Source of the DNA: JANOAR01 sp031411235
GTDB lineage: Bacteria; Verrucomicrobiota; Verrucomicrobiia; Verrucomicrobiales; Verrucomicrobiaceae
DNA length: 9,578 nt
Assembly (NCBI GenBank): GCA_031411235.1
Contig: JANOAR010000024.1
Span: 1 to 9,578, forward strand
Direction of reading: 5' to 3'
The notes beneath the pieces are model-generated. The model saw only the letters and a list, made by a program, of their open reading frames with translations, searched no databases and was not told the DNA's origin. The translations under genes were made by a program, and so were the position numbers. Shown one piece after another: positions 1 through 5,569 of this stretch (its first letter is position 1; each line of letters opens with the position of its first letter).

Positions 1-93
1 CTCAACACTCACGTTCACCTCCGTCACAACCCAGCTCTCGTCCAAACCCAGCAGCAGGTGATAGTGCCCTTGAAGGCTTTCAGTTCGATTCAT
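1..93 (-). CDS. ISL3-family-like transposase, N-terminal fragment cut by window edge
   Basis: Reading the minus strand from the ATG at 93 gives an open frame of 31 codons that runs off the left edge. It begins MNRTESLQGHYHLLLGLDES and continues with a WVVTEV segment. A short start, then an LLGL(D/S)xxW segment, then a V-x-x-V strand is how ISL3-family transposases usually begin, ahead of their zinc-binding and DDE domains, which would lie outside this window. The ATG is preceded by AAGGTG and then AGG, the only start here with anything like a ribosome binding site. An insertion-sequence end is expected shortly upstream of the ATG; the minus strand of 118-142 begins GGGGTTCTACGCGGG and would suit such an end, but without the other end of the element this cannot be confirmed. 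The family call rests on about 30 residues, so another transposase family or an unrelated protein remains possible. Confidence 0.5.
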   Translation of the reverse strand, partial: MNRTESLQGHYHLLLGLDESWVVTEVNVSVE

Positions 94-305
94 CCAAACC
101 TATACACCTTCCCCTCGCCCATTAAAACCCGCGTAGAACCCCGAATTGAACCCGTGTGTCACCTTTGGACAAGGGACTCGGGCCCTTCATGTCTAACCAA
201 GACACAATGGGCTCAACGCTTCTCTGTAACGAAGCTGCAGGGCGAACGCACTAACGGAAGTGCTTGTTCATTGGGATGCGGCGCGGTAGCGCTTTTCAGA
301 GAGTA

Positions 306-461
306 GGAGATGACGTGAGGAGTCTCCAAAAATCACCACATTCTTGCCCAAAGCATCGCTTGGCGTGCTTTGCACAGAAGACTTCGCAGGCTCGTTATCT
401 CGTTTCCCTTCGGGGGCTAAAGCAGCCTACATCCGGCAGATCGAGGTGCGCTCGATTTTTT
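306..461 (+). ncRNA. Candidate structured RNA ending in an intrinsic terminator
   Basis: Hairpins follow one another on this strand: GGAGA/TCTCC (306-310 with 323-327) and CAAAGCA/TGCTTTG (349-355 with 366-372). The second has an inner CGC/GCG pair set around a TTG loop. Next are a CCC-TTCG-GGG stem with a stable UUCG tetraloop (406-415) and a GGCT/AGCC stem (415-427). The series ends in a terminator-like stem and T-run (440-461). No protein gene on this strand needs that terminator. I could not match it to tmRNA, 6S, SRP or RNase P RNA, and I found no clear promoter. It could equally be the remnant of a 3' untranslated region or one copy of a dispersed repeat. The minus strand of the same stretch has about 50 open codons without a start codon, which argues for a repeat family as an alternative. 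Confidence 0.25.
440..461 (+). terminator. Intrinsic (rho-independent) terminator
   Basis: A perfect 6-bp stem, ATCGAG/CTCGAT with loop GTGCG, is followed at once by a run of T to position 461. The orientation fits a plus-strand transcript coming from the left. On the minus strand the stem has no T-run after it, so it should not serve the lipoprotein gene that ends at 487. The stem is short with a mixed AT/GC content, so strength is uncertain. Confidence 0.5.
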
Positions 462-486
462 GAACCAGCATCCACTATCACCACCT

Positions 487-1173
487 TTATTGCGGGGCGG
501 TCATTGGCGGGGCGGGGTCGGTTTTAAGGGCTTGCTGGTGCAGGGTTTCGGCTTCGGAAGCTTTACGCAGTTCATCGCGAATGGCATCAGGCACGGAACC
601 CTCGGCGAGTGGTGGTAGCAACGGATTGGCCGTGTTTTCCCAGGGGCCCATGCTTGCGATGCTGCCTATGTCATTCTGGGTTGTGACCTTGTGCAGGCCG
701 ATGGCGCGCAGGTTTTTCCCCAGCAGGTAGAATACCGTGCTGTCGGCCATGCCCTCCACGGTGCTGGCACCTCGTTGCACGATGGGCTTGCCGCGCAGGA
801 TCACCTCATCGCCGCTGATGAAGGCTTCTTGGCATAACATGTGGGCTTGCTCGTCCTCGCCTACTTGGAGATAAACATGGCCTTTGGCGCGGATACGGCG
901 CGGTGTGCCGTCGGCACGCGTGCTGAGAACGTCGATGGTATCGGCTGCGATGCTGACACGGGGCGACACCACAAGCTTTTGCGGTGAGATGGCTGAGGCC
1001 TCTTCAAATGACATGCTGAGGAGGAATGAGAGGTCGGGATTGTTCTCGGCGTCGGCCTTCTCGGTGTCTGGCTTCGACTTGGATACCGAAGCTCCCTGCT
1101 TCATCGAGTTCGTGCAACTGCCGAGGAGAAGCAAGCTAGTGAGGGCCATGCAAAGAAGCGTTTTCATAAACAT
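487..1173 (-). CDS. Outer-membrane lipoprotein with LptA/OstA-like domain
   Basis: This 228-residue protein starts with a basic residue and a hydrophobic stretch ending in a lipobox-like LLGSC, with Cys20 as the expected lipidated residue. Residue +2 is Thr, not Asp, which by the rule known from enterobacteria favours outer-membrane sorting. Residues about 24-46 are a polar linker. Residues about 66-165 are beta-rich with a pattern seen in LptA/LptC/OstA-type domains: a basic-rich turn, an A-K-G-x-V strand, then GDEVILRGKPIVQRG. These family members bind or carry lipopolysaccharide across the periplasm; a lipoprotein with this fold could take part in envelope assembly, but that is inference. 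The C-terminal 60 residues are Pro/Ala/Glu-rich. The start could be Met1 (1173) or Met3 (1167); neither has a ribosome binding site, and Met3 gives the more typical MKTLL signal. It is divergent from argC, with a 270-bp gap. Confidence 0.7.
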   Translation of the reverse strand: MFMKTLLCMALTSLLLLGSCTNSMKQGASVSKSKPDTEKADAENNPDLSFLLSMSFEEASAISPQKLVVSPRVSIAADTIDVLSTRADGTPRRIRAKGHVYLQVGEDEQAHMLCQEAFISGDEVILRGKPIVQRGASTVEGMADSTVFYLLGKNLRAIGLHKVTTQNDIGSIASMGPWENTANPLLPPLAEGSVPDAIRDELRKASEAETLHQQALKTDPAPPMTAPQ

Positions 1174-1180
1174 TGTGGAT

Positions 1181-1307
1181 GAGACGCGAGGCTACGCAGT
1201 CCGTTCGTTAAGGCACGCTGATTTTTTGAAGCCCTAGCGTTTGCGCAAGGCAAAAGTGGCTTCGAGGCAAAGCTTGGCGAACCGATCATAGAGATGCGAG
1301 GCAACGC
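1181..1307. repeat. 17-bp direct repeat pair in the divergent intergenic region
   Basis: GAGACGCGAGGCTACGC at 1181-1197 recurs as GAGATGCGAGGCAACGC at 1291-1307, matching at 15 of 17 positions with starts 110 bp apart. Both copies lie between the divergent lipoprotein gene and argC, so they could be binding sites for a regulator, but there is no supporting promoter evidence. I found no clear -35/-10 pair in 1174-1443 on either strand. Confidence 0.25.
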
Positions 1308-1443
1308 CAGAAGGTGACTGAAGTTGCGGCTATTTACCGCGTTTTAGCACTTCCTTTTTGCCAAGCAGCATAAGCCAAAAACCTCCTTGCGAGTTTAGGC
1401 CTAGCACTCCAGAATCGCGCCCCCCCTCGCCCCAAGAAATCGT

Positions 1444-2493
1444 ATGTTACCCAAAGTCAAAGTCGCAGTCGTCGGTGCCAGCGGATACTCCGGTATCGAG
1501 CTGCTGAGGTACCTGCTACTCCACCCACAAGTCGAATTGGTGGCTGTGACTTCGCGGACTTCTGCTGGCAAGCCGCTCATCAGTGAGTTCCCGCGCTTCC
1601 GTGGTGTGGGGGCGGCTTCGGCGTTGACCTTCACCCTACCCGATGCGCAGGCCATTAAGGACGCTGGCGCTGAGGTTGCCTTCCTCGCGTTGCCGCACGG
1701 GGTGTCCTCAGAGTATGCGGTGCCGTTGCTGGCGCTGGGGCTGCGGGTGATTGACCTGAGCGCGGACTTCCGCCTGCGCGACGCAGCGGTGTATGAGGAG
1801 TTTTATAACCACAAACACCCGGCACCGGAGTTGCTCGATGAAGCCGTTTATGCGCTGCCGGAGGTGCGGGCAGAGGCCATCAAAAAGGCGCGGCTCATCG
1901 CCTGCCCAGGCTGCTACCCGACGAGCATTTTATTGCCGCTCATCCCTCTATTGAAAGCAGGGCTGCTCCAGGCCGACCCTATCGCCGTGAGCAGCATGAG
2001 CGGTGCGAGTGGCGCGGGGCGCAATGCCTCGGTGCCGCTGCTTTTTTGTGAAGTGCAGAACAGTGTGCGCAGCTACTCTGTGCCAGTACACAGGCATCTC
2101 AGCGAGATCGGTCAGGAGTTGGCGCTCGCAGCGGGGCGTGTGGTGCCACTGAGCTTTGTGCCGCACCTCGTGCCTATTTTCGCAGGCATCTGCACGACCA
2201 TTTTTGCCACGCCTGCGGAGGGCGTCACCGTCGAGCAAATCGAGGCGACCTACACCGCTGCCTACGCCGACAAGCCCTTCGTCCGTTTGCTCGGCAAGAA
2301 TGGCTGCCCTGATACCAAACATGTCGCGGGCACCAATTTCATCGACATCGGCTGGTCGCTCGATGCCCGTGCCGGACGCCTCATTTTAATGAGTGCCGAG
2401 GATAACATCGGCAAAGGGGCTGCTGGGCAGGCCGTGCAAAACATGAACCTCATCTGTGGCTTTCCCGAGACAGCGGGCCTGATCACCGTTTAA
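1444..2493 (+). CDS. argC: N-acetyl-gamma-glutamyl-phosphate reductase
   Basis: ArgC reduces N-acetyl-glutamyl phosphate with NADPH to N-acetylglutamate semialdehyde, the third step of arginine synthesis, in the cytoplasm. The N-terminal Rossmann fold has the GASGYSG nucleotide-binding loop (residues 11-17). The catalytic cysteine is Cys157 in ACPGCYPTS, and the conserved HRHxxEI motif is HRHLSEI (residues 216-222). The C-terminal family signature KGAAGQAVQNMNLI is at residues 324-337. At 349 residues it has the usual length and appears intact. The start at 1444 gives the expected short lead into the first beta strand; there is no clear ribosome binding site before it. It is followed after 12 bp by argJ, so the two are almost certainly one transcription unit. 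No argB, argD or arginine-repressor site is visible in the window. Confidence 0.97.
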   Translation: MLPKVKVAVVGASGYSGIELLRYLLLHPQVELVAVTSRTSAGKPLISEFPRFRGVGAASALTFTLPDAQAIKDAGAEVAFLALPHGVSSEYAVPLLALGLRVIDLSADFRLRDAAVYEEFYNHKHPAPELLDEAVYALPEVRAEAIKKARLIACPGCYPTSILLPLIPLLKAGLLQADPIAVSSMSGASGAGRNASVPLLFCEVQNSVRSYSVPVHRHLSEIGQELALAAGRVVPLSFVPHLVPIFAGICTTIFATPAEGVTVEQIEATYTAAYADKPFVRLLGKNGCPDTKHVAGTNFIDIGWSLDARAGRLILMSAEDNIGKGAAGQAVQNMNLICGFPETAGLITV

Positions 2494-2505
2494 AAAATTA
2501 TAGCC

Positions 2506-3792
2506 ATGCCTGACGATCCCGAAAACTGCCCCAACAGGGTTCATTTTAATATCATCAAAGGCGGCGTGACGGCTGCCAAGGGCTTCCGCGCCCATGCGGT
2601 GAGCGCTGGTATCAAGAACCCTGCCGTGGAGCGTCTCGACCTCGCGCTCATCGTCTCGGATCACCCGACCGTGACGGATGGTGTCTTCACCACCAATGCC
2701 GTGAAGGCTGCCTGCGTGCGGCTCTGCCAGCAGCATCTGAAGGCGGGTAGCGACATCCGCGCGATCATCGCCAACAGCGGCAATGCCAATGCCTGCACAG
2801 GCGTGCAGGGCATCCAAGATGCGAAAGCGATGACCAAGGTCACCGCAGAGAAACTCGGGCTGAAGATGAAACAAGTGCTCGTCGGCAGCACGGGCATTAT
2901 CGGCATGGCGATGCCCATCGAGCGCATCACGCCTCGCATCGGAGCCATCGTGGATGGGCTTAGCAGAACAGGCTCCGAGGCAGCGATGCGGGCGATCATG
3001 ACGAGCGACACACAGCCGAAAACCTTTGCCGTGGAGGTGCCCTGCGGCACGGGCAGCTTTCGCATCGGCGGCATCGCCAAAGGCGCGGGCATGATCTGCC
3101 CGAACATGGCGACCATGCTCTGCTTCATCACCACGGATGCCAAGATCAGCCCGGCGGAGTTGCAGAAAGCCCTGCGTCATGGCGTCGAGCATTCATTCAA
3201 TCGCATCACCATCGACGGCGACACCAGCACGAATGACACCGTCATCGTCATGGCCAACGGCCAGGCCGATGCACCACCGATGAAACGCGGTAGCGAAGAG
3301 GCAGCGCTGTTCCGCTGTGCCCTGCATAAAGTGATGCTGGAGCTGGCAAAAATGATCGTCTGCGATGGCGAACGCGTGACCAAGTTTGTCGAGATCCGCG
3401 TGCGCAATGCCCGCACCCATGAAGATGCCAAGCGCGTCGCCGAGGCCGTGGGTAATTCCACCCTGATGAAGTGCTCCTGGCACGGCAGCGACCCAAACTG
3501 GGGCCGCGTCATCCACGCCGTCGGCTACTCCGGCGCACGCATCCGAGAGGAGTTGGTCGATATTTATTTTGGTGGCCTCTGTGCGGCAAAGGGCGGGCTC
3601 GTGACGAAGATTCCCGTGTCTGAATTGGAAGCCGTAGTGAAGGAACCCAAGTTCACCTGCACCATCGACCTGAACCTCGGCACGGCGAACTATGTCGTCT
3701 ATACCAGTGACCTCTCGGAGGCCTATGTGGACTTCAACTCCAGCGAATACTCCGCCGCCGTCCATGCCAAACGGCAGAAGGGCTTTGCTTGA
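2506..3792 (+). CDS. argJ: Glutamate N-acetyltransferase / ornithine acetyltransferase
   Basis: ArgJ moves the acetyl group from N-acetylornithine to glutamate, recycling it in arginine synthesis; some family members also use acetyl-CoA, which cannot be decided from sequence alone. Visible family signatures are GVTAAKGFRA near the start, IANSGNANACTG (residues 88-99), the oxyanion-hole region GSTGIIG (127-133), AKGAGMICPNMATML (191-205), SFNRITIDGDTSTNDT (230-245) and GSDPNWGRV (327-335). The precursor should cleave itself between Ala202 and Thr203, making Thr203 the nucleophile of the beta chain. One departure: the usual DGEGATK segment reads DGERVTK (287-293). At 428 residues it is slightly longer than the typical 390-410 but otherwise complete. 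It lies 12 bp after argC and 22 bp before the redox gene. Confidence 0.97.
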   Translation: MPDDPENCPNRVHFNIIKGGVTAAKGFRAHAVSAGIKNPAVERLDLALIVSDHPTVTDGVFTTNAVKAACVRLCQQHLKAGSDIRAIIANSGNANACTGVQGIQDAKAMTKVTAEKLGLKMKQVLVGSTGIIGMAMPIERITPRIGAIVDGLSRTGSEAAMRAIMTSDTQPKTFAVEVPCGTGSFRIGGIAKGAGMICPNMATMLCFITTDAKISPAELQKALRHGVEHSFNRITIDGDTSTNDTVIVMANGQADAPPMKRGSEEAALFRCALHKVMLELAKMIVCDGERVTKFVEIRVRNARTHEDAKRVAEAVGNSTLMKCSWHGSDPNWGRVIHAVGYSGARIREELVDIYFGGLCAAKGGLVTKIPVSELEAVVKEPKFTCTIDLNLGTANYVVYTSDLSEAYVDFNSSEYSAAVHAKRQKGFA

Positions 3793-3814
3793 AATCTAGA
3801 TCCTAAATTTACCC

Positions 3815-4345
3815 ATGCCCACCCACCACGACGACGAGACCGCCCTGCTGCTCAGCACCATGACAAGCCACGGCGAATCGCTCGCGGCGATGTCTGCACA
3901 GACTCCCGTGTTGCTCGTGCTGCTGCGCCATGAGGGCTGCACCTTCTGTCGCAATGCCATGTCCGACATCGCGCGGCTGCGCCAGCGCATCGAGCAGGCG
4001 GGCACACGCATCGCCCTGGGGCACATGGGCACCGCAGAAGGTTTTGTAAAATTCGCCGAGCAGTATGGATTGGCCAGCGTCGCCGCAGTGGCCGATCCCG
4101 ATCGTGCCCTCTACCTCGGCCTAGGGCTCAAGCGCGGGAGCTGGCTGCAATTGATCGGGCCGCAAGTGCTCTGGCAATGGTTGAAAGCCACACTGCGGGG
4201 CCACATGCCCGGCTTGATCAAAGGCGACACCACGCAGATGCCAGGAGCCTTTCTTTTGCACCACGGACGCGTGGTGAAACGCTACGCCTATCGCGACGCC
4301 GCCGACCGGCCCGATTACATCAGCTTGGTGACGCCATCGGTGTGA
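3815..4345 (+). CDS. SelL/PRXL2-type thioredoxin-fold redox protein (AhpC-TSA_2 family)
   Basis: This 176-residue cytoplasmic protein has no signal peptide and a thioredoxin-like core. The redox motif is RHEGCTFCR, a CxxC pair with Cys42 and Cys45, in the place where SelL proteins carry Sec or Cys. Family-like features follow: a GTAEGFxKFAEQYGL helix (about residues 71-85), ADPDRALYLGLGLKRGSW (about 92-109), a GPQVLWQWLKATLRGH segment, and QMPGAFLLHHGRVV (about 143-156) with the cis-proline strand typical of thioredoxin folds. The tail ADRPDY is also typical. Members are thought to be peroxiredoxin-like thiol oxidoreductases; the substrate is unknown. It starts 22 bp after argJ and is probably co-transcribed, although no functional tie to arginine synthesis is apparent. 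The selenocysteine position is a normal cysteine here, so no Sec decoding is needed. Confidence 0.85.
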   Translation: MPTHHDDETALLLSTMTSHGESLAAMSAQTPVLLVLLRHEGCTFCRNAMSDIARLRQRIEQAGTRIALGHMGTAEGFVKFAEQYGLASVAAVADPDRALYLGLGLKRGSWLQLIGPQVLWQWLKATLRGHMPGLIKGDTTQMPGAFLLHHGRVVKRYAYRDAADRPDYISLVTPSV

Positions 4346-4380
4346 TGGCGCTCGCATGGAGGGCGCTTCTCGACCTTCTG

Positions 4381-4695
4381 CAACACCATTGAGTGAGTCC
4401 GCAACGTCATTTAGTGGGCCGGATCAACCGTAAAGTCGGGCCACTGAATGAATTCGAGGCACCACTAATCCGTTACATTGCCCCACAAATTCGTTATAGT
4501 GCTCGTATCAAGCGTTTATTCGCATGAATCAACGGCAAAGTCGGCCAGCATAACGGTTATGTGGGAGGAATAAACGGAATTGAGGTACCGCGAAATAGAA
4601 AAAGCAAACCACTAAACGGAAGATTCCTGGCCGGAAACGGCTGGGGATGGAGCCGAATCCTGCGGTGCCAGTGTCGAGCCCTCCGGTGCTGGCGC
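4381..4695. repeat. Degenerate 21-bp tandem repeat array, about 15 units
   Basis: Cutting the sequence every 21 bases from 4381 gives a strict register with no indels. Unit starts are 4381, 4402, 4423, 4444, 4465, 4486, 4507, 4528, 4549, 4570, 4591, 4612, 4633, 4654 and 4675. Columns 4-8 are mostly AAC(G/C)G: AACGG falls exactly at 4531, 4552, 4573, 4615 and 4636. Columns 13-16 tend to GT(C/G)G. Units 4423 and 4528 agree at 16 of 21 positions, 4381 and 4402 at 15, 4465 and 4486 at 14, and 4654 and 4675 at 14. Units have partial dyad symmetry; the clearest is CATAACGGTTATG at 4549-4561. The array begins 35 bp after the redox gene and continues through the stop codon of the minus-strand gene (4612) into its coding part. 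The units abut with no spacers, so this is not a CRISPR array. Confidence 0.7.
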
Positions 4696-5103
4696 GGAAA
4701 GTCGCCGCCGGTAGGAGCTGCCGCCCCGGCCAATACCTGCCGTGACCACCGCGATGGCCCCCGTGCGCAGCAGCTTGTTCATGATCAAGCGCATCCGGGA
4801 TTCCTTGGGCTGCCAGCCCTGCTTGCTCAGTGCCCGCCTCACATCCTTGGTGCCAAAGGTCTCCCCGGCAGGCAGGGCTTCCAGCGCCTCGTTCAGCCTC
4901 TCGCTCTCGGACTTTTGGGGTGCAGGCGGCTCCATGACCTGAGCGGGTGCCGTCAATGCCTCAGCCGCAGTGCTCGCCCCCTGGCTTCCCAAGCCCTGAT
5001 GCTCCTCCAGCAACGCCCGCACCCGGCGAACCATCGCTAAGTCAGCCACCAGCTTGGCCTCAAGTTGAGCCAAAGAACCGGGAGAGAGATCAGAAGCAGT
5101 CAT
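4612..5103 (-). CDS. Small protein with probable winged-helix domain and repeat-derived tail
   Basis: This 163-residue protein has no family that I can name. Residues 9-35 form a heptad-like amphipathic helix, LAQLEAKLVADLAMVRRVRA, probably a coiled coil. Residues about 40-65 are a low-complexity Ala/Pro/Gln linker. Residues 67-134 look like a winged helix: helix ERLNEALEAL, then GETFGTKDVRRAL, a recognition-type helix ESRMRLIMNKLLRTG, and a basic wing GRGGSSYRRR. DNA binding is therefore likely but not shown. The tail is made of heptads (APAPEGS, TLAPQDS, APSPAVS, GQESSV) whose codons coincide with 21-bp units of the adjoining array. I chose the ATG at 5103 over the in-frame ATG at 5160 because the extra 19 residues look like AT-rich leader sequence. 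The gene is convergent with the argCJ cluster. Confidence 0.6.
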   Translation of the reverse strand: MTASDLSPGSLAQLEAKLVADLAMVRRVRALLEEHQGLGSQGASTAAEALTAPAQVMEPPAPQKSESERLNEALEALPAGETFGTKDVRRALSKQGWQPKESRMRLIMNKLLRTGAIAVVTAGIGRGGSSYRRRLSAPAPEGSTLAPQDSAPSPAVSGQESSV

Positions 5104-5105
5104 CG

Positions 5106-5130
5106 TTAATGATGATCCATTGTTTAATGA
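5106..5130. promoter_or_regulatory. TTAATGA direct repeat just upstream of the winged-helix gene
   Basis: TTAATGA occurs at 5106-5112 and again at 5124-5130, 18 bp apart, immediately before the ATG at 5103 in an AT-rich patch. Because the downstream gene looks like a DNA-binding protein, an autoregulatory site is conceivable. No convincing promoter hexamers were found, so this is only a candidate. Confidence 0.2.
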
Positions 5131-5569
5131 ACTGCAAAAGAAATAATTCCGTCGTTTCATCAGTTGCCCTCACCGAAAGTGACAGCGGCTGCGAGCGCGA
5201 ATTGTGGATACTAGCCCAAGAGTTGCCCTGGCGAGCCTCGGCGAGTTGGAGCTACCTGGGTACCGCCGTATCGACGGCGTGCGCGAACCCCTCCCTTGGC
5301 AAGGATCTGTGGTTTCCAGAGGCGCTGCTCCCAGGGATGCCTGCTGCCAGTCGAGGGCCTGGCAAGGGGGGGCTTCTGGCTACCGAGGAGGCTGGCCTCG
5401 CGTGGGATTCGCCCGCCTCCTTCTCTCAGCGTACCCAGGGTAGCCCAGACTCAGGGAGAAGATGACGACATCCTCACCCGTATCCACAGCCGTACGCCGA
5501 AGAAATCCTTCAAGCTCAAGCAACGTCAGCATTTCAATGTCAGCCACCTTCAAGTCATCCATCAATCCC
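5131..5569. other. Gene-poor stretch between the winged-helix gene and the secreted paralogs
   Basis: Apart from the inverted-repeat element at 5243-5452, this stretch has no gene I can support. The plus-strand frame leading into the next gene is open from 5462, but its first 36 codons are Ser/Thr/Arg-rich and come before a clear signal peptide, so they are treated as untranslated. On the minus strand, the frame from the ATG at 5571 begins MGLMDDLKVADIEMLTLLEL and ends at 5380 inside the inverted-repeat element. It may be a small gene or the remnant of one. Confidence 0.4.
5243..5452. repeat. Imperfect inverted-repeat element, about 210 bp
   Basis: The left arm at 5243-5263 contains GAGT then GCTACCTGGGTAC. 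The right arm at 5431-5452 is its reverse complement, with GTACCCAGGGTAGC then ACTC. Allowing one gap, 18 of 22 positions agree. The interior is GC-rich, with a perfect stem CGCCGT-atcg-ACGGCG at 5264-5279. Neither strand carries a recognisable gene inside. The layout suggests a non-autonomous mobile element or an intergenic repeat unit, but no flanking target duplication was found and other genome copies cannot be checked here. Each arm is itself partly palindromic (TACCC-A-GGGTA on the right), which inflates the apparent match. Confidence 0.35.

Larger units (their letters stand above)
94..486. other. Gene-free stretch with several hairpins
   Basis: I see no convincing protein gene in these 393 bases; the open frames are short, lack known motifs and overlap one another. 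The DNA is rich in short perfect inverted repeats. TGTCT/AGACA is at 190-204, GCTTC/GAAGC at 218-235, and GAAC-GCACT/AGTGC-tt-GTTC at 244-269. GGAGA/TCTCC is at 306-327, CAAAGCA/TGCTTTG at 349-372 with an inner CGC/GCG, and CCC-TTCG-GGG at 406-415. The last hairpin, at 440-456, is followed by a T-run. The left part (about 94-145) probably contains the end of the insertion sequence. The right part may be a transcribed structured RNA or a dispersed intergenic repeat. Confidence 0.5.

Noticed and set aside
58..527. Two overlapping plus-strand open frames near the left edge
   Set aside because: They have no signal, domain or ribosome binding site, and they overlap hairpins and the terminator at 440-461.
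2386..3765. Long minus-strand open frames across argJ
   Set aside because: They are shadows of the high-GC argJ coding strand; the argJ motifs are unambiguous on the plus strand.
4459..4589. A single 130-nt imperfect palindrome (about 29 of 44 positions match between 4459-4502 and 4546-4589)
   Set aside because: It follows from the dyad symmetry within the 21-bp units, so it is not counted as a separate element.
4381..4695. Integron attC site or cassette boundary, suggested by CATAACGGTTATG and TAAC/GTTA motifs
   Set aside because: No RYYYAAC paired with a GTTRRRY core at suitable spacing was found; the motifs are explained by the 21-bp repeat register.
4381..4695. CRISPR array
   Set aside because: The units are contiguous, only 21 bp, highly divergent and have no unique spacers; no cas genes are nearby.
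4561..5040. Plus-strand open frame opposite the winged-helix gene
   Set aside because: The composition is Cys/Arg/Pro-rich with no domain pattern, while the minus-strand frame shows clear helices and a winged-helix layout.
5462..5569. N-terminal extension of the first secreted paralog
   Set aside because: The extension is Ser/Thr/Arg-rich and precedes a complete signal peptide; the next paralog has no counterpart.
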